The notes below the pieces were generated by a model. That model worked only from the letters and a program-made list of their open reading frames with translations, ran no database searches and had not been told where the DNA came from. From Tetraselmis striata (taxonomy: Eukaryota; Chlorophyta; Chlorodendrophyceae; Chlorodendrales; Chlorodendraceae): a DNA stretch of 64,000 nt. Within the stretch, counting starts at the first letter, position 1, and each line of letters starts with the position of its first letter. Shown in pieces: positions 11,256-21,481 of the stretch. The DNA lies in assembly GCA_006384855.1 (NCBI GenBank), contig VCJN01002039.1, forward strand, positions 282,314-346,313. The letters run 5' to 3'. A program made the translations under genes and the position numbers.

Positions 11256-14200
11256 CGATTGCTGCCCCGAGCGCTTGGCAAGGTCCATATGGACATCATG
11301 GACAAGATCTGGGACGATTGCTGCCCCGAGCGCTTGGCAAAAGGTCCATGTGGACATCACGAACATGATCTGGGATGATGGCTGCCCCGAGCGCCTGGCA
11401 AAAGGTCCATGTGGACATCACGAACAAGATCTGGGACGATTGCTGCCCCGAGCGCTTGGCAAGGTCCATGTGAACATCATGGACAAGATCTGGGACGATT
11501 GCTGCCCCGAGCGCTTGGCAAAGGTCCATGTGGACATCATGGACAAGATCTGGGACAATTGCTGCCCCGAGCGCTTGGCAAAGGTCCATGTGAACATCAT
11601 GGACAAGATCTGGGACGATTGCTGCCCCGAGCGCTTGGCAAAGGTCCATGTGGACATCATGGACAAGATCTGGGACGATTGCTGCCCCGAGCGCTTGGCA
11701 AGGTCCATGTGAACATCATGGACAAGATCTGGGACGATTGCTGCCCCGAGCGCTTGGCAAAGGTCCATGTGGACATCATGGACATGATCTGGGACAATTG
11801 CTGCCCCGAGCGCTTGGCAAAAGGTCCATGTGGACATCACGAACAAGATCTGGGACGATGGCTGCCCCGAGCGCCTGGCAAAAGGTCCATGTGGACATCA
11901 CGAACAAGATCTGGGACGATTGCTGCCCCGAGCGCTTGGCAAGGTCCATGTGGACATCATGGACAAGATATGGGACGATTGCTGCCCCGAGCGCTTGGCA
12001 AAGGTCCATGTGGACATCATGGACAATATCTGGGACGATTGCTGCCCCGAGCGCTTGGCAAGGTCCATGTGGACATCATGGACAAGATATGGGACGATTG
12101 CTGCCCCGAGCGCTTGGCAAAGGTCCATGTGGACATCATGGACAATATCTGGGACGATTGCTGCCCCGAGCGCTTGGCAAGGTCCATGTGGACATCATGG
12201 ACAAGATCTGGGACGATTGCTGCCCCGAGCGCTTGGCAAAGGTCCATGTGGACATCATGGACAATATCTGGGACAATTGCTGCCTCGAGCGCTTGGCAAA
12301 AGGTCCATGTGGACATCACGAACAAGATCTGGGACGATGGCTGCCCCAAGCGCCTGGCAAAAGGTCCATGTGGACATCACGAACAAGATCTGGGACGATG
12401 GCTGCCCCGAGTGCCTGGCAAAAGGTCCATGTGGACATCACGAACAAGATCTGGGACGGTTGCTGCCCCGAGCGCTTGGCAACGGTCCATGTGGACATCA
12501 TGGACAATATCTGGGACGGTTGCTGCCCCGAGCGCTTGGCAAAGGTCCATGTGGACATCATGGACAAGATATGGGACGATTGCTGCCCCGAGCGCTTGGC
12601 AAAGGTCCATGTGGACATCATGGACAAGATATGGGACGATTGCTGCCCCGAGCGCTTGGCAAAGGTCCATGTGGACATCATGGACAAGATCTGGGGCGAT
12701 TGCTGCCCCGAGCGCTTGGCAACGGTCCATGTGGACATCATGGACAAGATATGGGACGATTGCTGCCCCGAGCGCTTGGCAAAGGTCCATGTGGACATCA
12801 TGGACAAGATATGGGACGATTGCTGCCCCGAGCGCTTGGCAAAGGTCCATGTGGACATCATGGACAAGATCTGGGACGATTGCTGCCCCGAGCGCTTGGC
12901 AAAGGTCCATGTGGACATCATGGACAAGATCTGGGACGATTGCTGCCCCGAGCGCTTGGCAAAGGTCCATGTGGACATCATGGACATGATCTGGGACGAT
13001 TGCTGCCCCGAGCGCTTGGCAAAGGTCCATGTGGACATCATGGACAAGATCTGGGACGATTGCTGCCCCGAGCGCTTGGCAAAGGTCCATGTGGACATCA
13101 TGGACAAGATCTGGGACGATTGCTGCCCCGAGCGCTTGGCAAAGGTCCATGTGGACATCATGGACAAGATCTGGGACGATTGCTGCCCCGAGCGCTTGGC
13201 AAAGGTCCATGTGGACATCATGGACAAGATCTGGGACGATTGCTGCCCCGAGCGCTTGGCAAAGGTCCATGTGGACATCATGGACAATGATCTGGGGACG
13301 ATTGCTGCCCCGAGCGCTTGGCAAAGGTCCATGTGGACATCATGGACATGATCTGGGACGGTTGCTGCCCCGAGCGCTTGGCAACGGTCCATGTGGACAT
13401 CATGGACAAGATCTGAGACGATTGCTGCCCCGAGCGCTTGGCAAAGGTCCATGTGGACATCATGGACATGATCTGGGACGATTGCTGCCCCGAGCGCTTG
13501 GCAAAGGTCCATGTGGACATCATGGACAAGATCTGGGACGATTGCTGCCCCGAGCGCTTGGCAAAGGTCCATGTGGACATCATGGACAAGATCTGGGACG
13601 ATTGCTGCCCCGAGCGCTTGGCAAGGTCCATGTGGACATCATGGACAAGATCTGGGACGATTGCTGCCCCGAGCGCTTGGCAAAGGTCCATGTGGACATC
13701 ATGGACATGATCTGGGACGGTTGCTGCCCCGAGCGCTTGGCAACGGTCCATGTGGACATCATGGACAAGATCTGGGACGATTGCTGCCCCGAGCGCTTGG
13801 CAAAGGTCCATGTGGACATCATGGACAAGATCTGGGACGATTGCTGCCCCGAGCGCTTGGCAAAGGTCCATGTGGACATCATGGACATGATCTGGGACGA
13901 TTGCTGCCCCGAGCGCTTGGCAACGGTCCATGTGGACATCATGGACAATGATCTGGGACGATTGCTGCCCCGAGCGCTTGGCAAAGGTCCATGTGGACAT
14001 CATGGACAAGATCTGGGACGATTGCTGCCCCGAGCGCTTGGCAAAGGTCCATGTGGACATCATGGACATGATCTGGGGCGATTGCTGCCCCGAGCGCTTG
14101 GCAACGGTCCATGTGGACATCATGGACAAGATATGGGACGATTGCTGCCCCGAGCGCTTGGCAAAGGTCCATGTGGACATCATGGACAAGATCTGGGGCG

Positions 14201-17200
14201 ATTGCTGCCCCGAGCGCTTGGCAAAGGTCCATGTGGACATCATGGACAAGATATGGGACAATTGCTGCCCCGAGCGCTTGGCAAAGGTCCATGTGGACAT
14301 CATGGACATGATCTTGGACGATTGCTGCCCCGAGCGCTTGGCAACGGTCCATGTGGACATCATGGACATGATCTGGGACGGTTGCTGCCCCGAGCACTTG
14401 GCAACGGTCCATGTGGACATCATGGACAAGATCTGAGACGATTGCTGCCCCGAGCGCTTGGCAAAGGTCCACGTGGACATCATGGACATGATCTGGGGCG
14501 ATTGCTGCCCCGAGCGCATGGCAACGGTCCATGTGGACATCATGGACAAGATATGGGACGATTGCTGCCCCGAGCGCTTGGCAAAGGTCCATGTGGACAT
14601 CATGGACAAGATCTGGGACGATTGCTGCCCCGAGCGCTTGGCAAAGGTCCATGTGGACATCATGGACAATATCTGGGGCGATTGCTGCCCCGAGCGCTTG
14701 GCAACGGTCCATGTGGACATCATGGACAAGATATGGGACGGTTGCTGCCCCGAGCGCTTGGCAACGGTCCATGTGGACATCATGGACAAGATCTGAGACG
14801 ATTGCTGCCCCGAGCGCTTGGCAAAGGTCCATGTGGACATCATGGACATGATCTGGGGCGATTGCTGCCCCGAGCGCTTGGCAACGGTCCATGTGGACAT
14901 CATGGACAAGATATGGGACGATTGCTGCCCCGAGCGCTTGGCAAAGGTCCATGTGGACATCATGGACAAGATCTGGGACGATTGCTGCCCCGAGCGCTTG
15001 GCAAAGGTCCATGTGGACATGATGGACATGATCTGGGACGGTTGCTGCCCCGAGCGCTTGGCAACGGTCCATGTGGACATCATGGACAATATCTGGGGCG
15101 ATTGCTGCCCCGAGCGCTTGGCAAAGGTCCACGTGGACATCATGGACAAGATCTGGGACGATTGCTGCCCCGAGCGCTTGCCAAAGGTCCATGTGGACAT
15201 CATGGACAAGATCTGGGACGGTTGCTGCCCCGAGCGCTTGGCAACGGTCCATGTGGACATCATGGACAAGATCTGAGACGATTGCTGCCCCGAGCGCTTG
15301 GCAAAGGTCCACGTGGACATCATGGACAAGATCTGGGACGATTGCTGCCCCGAGCGCTTGGCAAAGGTCCATGTGGACATCATGGACAAGATCTGGGACG
15401 GTTGCTGCCCCGAGCGCTTGGCAACGGTCCATGTGGACATCATGGACAAGATCTGAGACGATTGCTGCCCCGAGCGCTTGGCAAAGGTCCACGTGGACAT
15501 CATGGACATGATCTGGGGCGATTGCTGCCCCGAGCGCTTGGCAAAGGTCCATGTGGACATCATGGACATGATCTGGGGCGATTGCTGCCCCGAGCGCTTG
15601 GCAAAGGTCCACGTGGACATCATGGACATGATCTGGGACGGTTGCTGCCCCGAGCGCTTGGCAACGGTCCATGTGGACATCATGGACAAGATCTGAGACG
15701 ATTGCTGCCCCGAGCGCTTGGCAAAGGTCCATGTGGACATCATGGACATGATCTGGGGCGATTGCTGCCCCGAGCGCTTGGCAAAGGTCCATGTGGACAT
15801 CATGGACATGATCTGGGGCGATTGCTGCCCCGAGCGCTTGGCAAAGGTCCATGTGGACATGATAAACATGATCTGGGACGGTTGCTGCCCCGAGCGCTTG
15901 GCAACGGTCCATGTGGACATCACGGACATGATCTGGGACGATTGCTGCCCCGAGCGCTTGGCAAAGGTCCACGTGGACATCATGGACAAGATATGGGACG
16001 ATTGCTGCCCCGAGCGCTTGGCAAAGGTCCACGTGGACATCATGGACAAGATATGGGACGATTGCTGCCCCGAGCGCTTGGCAAAGGTCCATGTGGACAT
16101 CATGGACAATATCTGGGGCGATTGCTGCCCCGAGCGCTTGGCAACGGTCCATGTGGACATCATGGACACGATCTGAGACGATTGCTGCCCCGAGCGCTTG
16201 GCAAAGGTCCATGTGGACATCATGGACAAGATCTGGGGCGATTGCTGCCTCGAGCGCTTGGCAAAGGTCCATGTGGACATCATGGACAAGATCTGGGACA
16301 ATTGCTGCCCCGAGTGCCTGGCAAAGGTCCATGTGGACATCATGGACAAGATCTGGGACGATTGCTGCCCCGAGCACTTGGCAAAGGTCCACGTGGACAT
16401 CATGGACAAGATCTGGGACGGTTGCTGCCCCGAGCGCTTGGCAAAGGTCCATGTGGACATCATGGACAAGATCTGGGACGATTGCTGCCCCGAGCACTTG
16501 GCAAGGTCCATGTGGACATCACGGACATGATCTGGGACGGTTGCTGCCCCGAGCGCTTGGCAAAGGTCCATGTGGACATGATGGACATGATCTGGGACGG
16601 TTGCTGCCCCGAGCGCTTGGCAACGGTCCATGTGGACATCATGGACAATATCTGGGGCGATTGCTGCCCCGAGCGCTTGGCAACGGTCCATGTGGACATC
16701 ATGGACATGATCTGGGACGGTTGCTGCCCCGAGCGCTTGGCAACGGTCCATGTGGACATCATGGACAAGATCTGAGACGATTGCTGCCCCGAGCGCTTGG
16801 CAAAGGTCCATGTGGACATCATGGACATGATCTGGGACGATTGCTGCCCCGAGCGCTTGGCAACGGTCCATGTGGACATCATGGACAAGATTTGGGACGA
16901 TTGCTGCCCCGAGCGCTTGGCAAAGGTCCATGTGGACATCATGGACAAGATCTGGGACGATTGCTGCCCCGAGCGCTTGGCAAAGGTCCATGTGGACATC
17001 ATGGACAATATCTGGGACGGTTGCTGCCCCGAGCGCTTGGCAACGGTCCATGTGGACATCATGGACAATATCTGGGGCGATTGCTGCCCCGAGCGCTTGG
17101 CAAAGGTCCACGTGGACATCATGGACAAGATCTGGGACGATTGCTGCCCCGAGCGCTTGGCAAAGGTCCATGTGGACATCATGGACAAGATCTGGGACGG

Positions 17201-18227
17201 TTGCTGCCCCGAGCGCTTGGCAACGGTCCATGTGGACATCATGGACAAGATCTGAGACGATTGCTGCCCCGAGCGCTTGGCAAAGGTCCACGTGGACATC
17301 ATGGACAAGATCTGGGACGATTGCTGCCCCGAGCGCTTGGCAAAGGTCCATGTGGACATCATGGACAAGATCTGGGACGGTTGCTGCCCCGAGCGCTTGG
17401 CAACGGTCCATGTGGACATCATGGACAAGATCTGAGACGATTGCTGCCCCGAGCGCTTGGCAAAGGTCCATGTGGACATCATGGACATGATCTGGGGCGA
17501 TTGCTGCCCCGAGCGCTTGGCAAAGGTCCATGTGGACATCATGGACATGATCTGGGGCGATTGCTGCCCCGAGCGCTTGGCAAAGGTCCACGTGGACATC
17601 ATGGACAAGATATGGGACGATTGCTGCCCCGAGCGCTTGGCAAAGGTCCACGTGGACATCATGGACAAGATATGGGACGATTGCTGCCCCGAGCGCTTGG
17701 CAAAGGTCCATGTGGACATCATGGACAATATCTGGGGCGATTGCTGCCCCGAGCGCTTGGCAACGGTCCATGTGGACATCATGGACAAGATATGGGACGA
17801 TTGCTGCCCCGAGCGCTTGGCAAAGGTCCATGTGGACATCATGGACAAAATCTGGGGCGATTGCTGCCTCGAGCGCTTGGCAAAGGTCCATGTGGACATC
17901 ATGGACAAGATCTGGGGCGATTGCTGCCCCGAGCGCTTGGCAAAGGTCCATGTGGACATCATGGACAAGATCTGGGACGATTGCTGCCCCGAGCACTTGG
18001 CAAAGGTCCACGTGGACATCATGGACAAGATCTGGGACGGTTGCTGCCCCGAGCGCTTGGCAAAGGTCCATGTGGACATCATGGACAAGATCTGGGACGA
18101 TTGCTGCCCCGAGCACTTGGCAAGGTCCATGTGGACATCACGGACATGATCTGGGACGGTTGCTGCCCCGAGCGCTTGGCAAAGGTCCACGTGGACATCA
18201 TGGACATGATCTGGGACGATTGCTGCC
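11256..18227. repeat. 60-bp minisatellite array, about 116 units
   Basis: Head-to-tail copies, mostly 60 bp with some of 59 and 61 bp. The unit contains gattgctgccccgagcgctt, ggcaaaggtccatgtggac and atcatggacaagatctggga. Variation is concentrated at a few positions: aag/atg/aat after 'atggac', 'gggacg/ggggcg' then 'at/gt', 'caaagg/caacgg', and catgtgg/cacgtgg. Because 60 is divisible by three, long open frames exist in several frames on both strands, up to 1612 codons on the minus strand (13278-18116); they encode 20-residue repeats of unrelated composition and are best read as a by-product of the period. The array starts abruptly after a unique segment and ends in a truncated unit at 18227. 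Confidence 0.97.
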
Positions 18228-19040
18228 GTCGCCGAGAACTTGATTTTGAAATTCTGATCTGAGACGGATCGCGTGGATCGCGCTCACTCTGAATTGTGCC
18301 CCAAGCACGATCTGAGTGATTCGTTGTCCGGCAGCAAGGATCCTGATACCAAACCAAGGTTGGACGATACCTGATATGGGAGGGGCTGCACTTTTACCCC
18401 GCGTTTTTACCTGTCCAGACCTTCCACCTGACTGGAGTGCTGCTGGAGGGCGACCGGCGGTTGCCTTGGGGCCAATCCAGAGGCGTTACACATGGTGGCG
18501 AGTGTCATGCAGAGCGCAGGGGGTGCAGTGCCTGAAAACTTCATGGCTGTGATGGCGGTGCGGAGGAGTGGCGTGGATCAAGGGCGTTGGCTGGAATTTA
18601 TGTATAATTGGAGAATTTCCTTATGGGTACAGTATCATAGCTTTGTAACGATGTGCTGCAGGCGAGATGAGCTTCTCATGTGCGGCTGGAACAGCCCCCA
18701 CTGGGCGTGTGAGCCGGCCAGTCAGGGAGCTGCTGCGCATGCCAGCCAGCATGACCAGTCAGCATTGGCTCACCATTGCATCTCAGCCTTCGGCGATCAA
18801 GTGCATGTGTGGCTTCAGGTACACACGCTGCTTGTGGCTGGGGCAAAGTCAGCCACGCAGGATAGCGAAACGGTGGGCAGTATGGGCGCCAGCTGTAGAC
18901 GAGGGCCAGAGGCCTGCCGTGGCGGTTGCCGGTGTGTAGGAAGTCCCCAAATTGTTACAAGATGCCGCTGGCGTGCCAGCCCAGCCCCTTGCAGGCTCAG
19001 CAGTGTCTTGTCCTCACAAGGGGCATGCTATGCTGGCGGC
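18228..19040. other. Intergenic and probable SUMO 3' flank
   Basis: Between the minisatellite and the SUMO stop codon. A 238-codon plus-strand frame (18492-19208) crosses SUMO exon 3 antisense and has no recognisable domain, so I do not call it. The part near 19040 is probably SUMO 3' UTR. Confidence 0.5.
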
Positions 19041-19659
19041 TCAGCAGCCGCCCACTTGCTGGATAACGCAGTCGATGCAGTCGCCCTCCTCCATGCCAAT
19101 CTAAAGGCAAAGCAGACAGGCCCGGGAACCAGATGGTCAGACCAAATGGACCCTTCTCAGGGATTCCCAGGGACCCTTCCCCAGGGATTTGAGACAGGGG
19201 TGGGGTAATGAGGTGGAGGCCAGGGGGGAGAGAGAGGGGGGGGGGGGGGTAAGACGGGGCTTTGATGACAAGAGGCTGGGCGTGCCGCTAGCCGCACCTC
19301 AGCTGGCGTCTGAGCCCCCGTCACGCGCTGGCCATCGAACAGGAAGCGGACGGTGCTCATATCCACGGCCTTCTTCTTGCAGTACGCGTCCAGGATCTGT
19401 TAAGGGGTGTTGGGGGGAGGGGGGGGGAGGGGGGATTAGCAACGCAGTCGATGCCACAGGGTGGCCAGCGAGGAGACGGGCAGCGTGCCCCCCCTCCCCC
19501 CCCCCCCCCCCGCCCCGGCGCGATCGCGTCGCCTCGCCTCACCTTCTCGAACCGCGTGCTCGGCTTGACCTTGAACGTCACCTCGCCGCCCTCCTGATCC
19601 TTCACCTTCAAGCTCAGCTGCCCCACGTTGGGCTTGGTCTCCGCCTCCTCGTCGGCCAT
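19041..19659 (-). CDS. SUMO: SUMO (small ubiquitin-like modifier), complete, three exons
   Basis: Exons on the minus strand are 19659-19543 (39 codons), 19396-19298 (33 codons) and 19100-19041 (19 codons plus TGA); all junctions are phase 0 with GT-AG borders. The 91-residue product starts MADEEAETKPNVGQLSLKVK. The beta-grasp core includes GGEVTFKVKPSTRFEK, ILDAYCKKKAVDMSTVRFLF and DGQRVTGAQTPAE, all hallmark SUMO segments. It ends IGMEEGDCIDCVIQQVGGC: the di-Gly conjugation site is followed by one Cys that a SUMO protease must remove before activation by E1 (SAE1/SAE2) and transfer through Ubc9. The N-terminal tail has no clear psi-K-x-E site, so poly-SUMO chains by the usual route are not evident. 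Intron 1 has a C run on the plus strand (19495-19511). The length fits the family (about 90-110 residues). Confidence 0.96.
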
Positions 19660-20600
19660 TGTGACGGTGCTAGCTATCTGATAGAACATCGCGCGGGGGG
19701 GGCGGGGGGGGGGGGGGGGGGGCAGGAGAAGGCTCAGTCGGGAACAGGCGGGCCCACAAGCGGCGCGGTGGCCCACTGGCGGCTGGGCCGCTACAGGGAG
19801 TACTTAAGACGAGCGGGAATAAGGTTTTCAAATAACACTGCTGCCCGTCCGGCCGGCCGCGAGTTCACTGAACAATCCCCCGCGGCAGAGAAGGGTGACG
19901 GGTAAATTCTCGTGCTGTGTATTGTCCGCCAGCGACTGCACATGCTTGGCGCGGAAGCTGCCAGCGGCCAGCAGCTGGCAGGGCTCAGCGATAGCAGGGC
20001 TCAGCAGGGCTCGCTGCTTAGTTGCCAGCGAACCGTCGGGATGAAGGAAAGCTAGGCACAGTGAGGGGTACCGAGGCAAACTTGTGTGGGGGGAGGGGAA
20101 GCGGCAAGGCACGTTCGACCGCTGAGTATGGGTGCCGACTACTCCTTACCTGCGAAACGCGTATTGGTGTTGGCAAGCTCTCTCAGAGTGGTGGGTGGCT
20201 TGGTTCTGTCAGCTGGGTGCAGTGGGCAAGGCTTGGATGCGCTCGCGGGGCGCGAGTGGACGAGTCTACCCCGTGTATAACCAAACCCATCGTCACCCAT
20301 AAGGATTATATGTGCGATATTTTAATTTCCTAACCGTGATTTTAATTCCTTAATATCATGCAAGCACGTCTAGTCGCCGAGCGTCACCGCCCTGACAGGC
20401 ACGCCGCTTGTCCTGAAATGTCGTGGCGCGCGGCAACTAATCCCTATACAGCATCAGCAAGCATTAACAGTAAAGATTAGTCGCTATACCAACATCGAAT
20501 CGGATTAACACCAGATATGGCGACTATTCTTCCAGGATTCTACGGTACACACATACACAGATGACAAGAAATTCAAATCTGTTAGCATCGTCCATTTCAA
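19660..20600. other. Upstream of SUMO, no recognised gene
   Basis: This is the 5' side of SUMO. A G run on the plus strand (about 19700-19722) lies about 40-60 bp from the ATG and would fall in the promoter or 5' UTR. Nothing else is recognised; the part after about 20280 is AT-rich. Confidence 0.5.
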
Positions 20601-20604
20601 TCAT

Positions 20605-20996
20605 GCATTCCAGTTTGGTTCTGCCAAAACGGTGCGGAGGCTTTCTTACACGGTGCGGAGGCTTTCTTACACGGAGGCTTTCTTAAACGGTGCGGAGGCT
20701 TTCTTGCACGGCTTTCTTACGCGGAGGCTTTCTTAGAAGGTGCGGAGGCTTTCTTACACGGAAAGCGCCAATGTATGGCTAGGAAGGTTCAGCGAAAGGG
20801 GAGGGAATGTCGGGGGAGGAGCCCGCAGGGCGGAGGCGGAAAACGGAAGGGCGCTGCCGAAGGCAGCGAGCTGGAAGATGGCAGACGAGCTGCTGGTGGC
20901 TGTCCTAAGTAGCTCCCCGGTCGGAAGCGCAGGGCTCGCGGGCGATGGGGCAGCCCGTACCAAAACCCGATGGTAACAGTAGTTACTTACCCGCTT
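20605..20996 (-). repeat. Moderate repeat family A, copy 1, with expanded 22-bp end
   Basis: Inverted relative to the copy at 26768-27180. Shared blocks include gctaggaaggttcagcgaaa, gggcggaggcggaaaacgga, gctgccgaaggcagcgagct and gggcagcccgtaccaaaac. One end (20637-20760) is expanded into irregular tandem copies of 'ggtgcggaggctttcttaca'; the other copy has it once. No protein domain was recognised in the shared sequence. Confidence 0.85.
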
Positions 20997-21230
20997 GAAA
21001 CCACTCCAGACGACCGGAGCAGTGCAAATAGGAGGGCAGATTAGGTTATCAGCACGTAGTGAGGTCGAGATATCGTATTCATACTATCAAAATTCCTCAT
21101 CGGATCTTATGTTACGTGCAGTGATTAATTATATATAAATTGTAAAATTTACTCTGTGAGCACTGTCAAGAGAACACGAACAGAATCACCGCAACTTAAC
21201 GCGGGCTTCCTGCGATCAGTCGATTCCCCA

Positions 21231-21303
21231 GCGAACATAGCTCAGCTGGGAGAGCGTAAGACTGAAGATCTTAAGGTCCCTGGTTCGATCCCGGGTGTTC
21301 GCA
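21231..21303 (+). tRNA. tRNA-Phe (GAA), copy 1
   Basis: A 73-nt cloverleaf with acceptor pairing GCGAACA/TGTTCGC and discriminator A. The D-arm region is GCTCAGCTGGGAGAGC. The anticodon arm TAAGA-CTGAAGA-TCTTA carries anticodon GAA. The T-arm is CCTGG-TTCGATC-CCGGG. There is no intron and no encoded CCA. A run of five T starts three bases after the gene, consistent with RNA polymerase III termination. Boxes A and B are intact. About 60 bp of upstream sequence is shared with copy 2 at 28222. Confidence 0.97.
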
Positions 21304-21404
21304 TTTTTCAAGAATTTTCCCATCTATACTGCAGTTTCCGATCCATGCGGCCGACCCGGGTACAAGATACTAAGGCCTTAACACATGGCATCATCACTAT
21401 AAAA

Positions 21405-21481
21405 CCTGTATGATCTAAATGTGTTACGGGGTTTCCTACGGATTAAAACTGTCCTAGTGCGACCCGTACGGTCTGTAGTGG
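21405..21481 (+). repeat. Repeat family A, copy 2 (left part), interrupted by retrotransposon
   Basis: Shares ggggtttcctacgg, taaaactgtcctagtgcgac and ccgtacggtctgtagtgg with the uninterrupted copy at 26795-26880. The copy resumes at 25913 on the far side of the retrotransposon. Confidence 0.85.
21470..21481. repeat. Target-site duplication, retrotransposon copy 1 (left)
   Basis: ggtctgtagtgg is repeated at 25913-25924. The empty site survives once in the paralogous repeat at about 26862-26880. Confidence 0.93.

Noticed and set aside
13278..18116. A 1612-codon minus-strand ORF and similar long ORFs in the minisatellite as giant repeat proteins
   Set aside because: The 60-bp period is a multiple of three, so open frames arise automatically in several frames on both strands; there is no start context, domain or flanking exon.
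11256..18227. CRISPR-like array
   Set aside because: There are no unique spacers between repeats; the whole 60-bp unit repeats, in a eukaryotic context.
18492..19208. A 238-codon plus-strand ORF antisense to SUMO exon 3
   Set aside because: No domain or coding character, and it overlaps a well-supported gene on the other strand.
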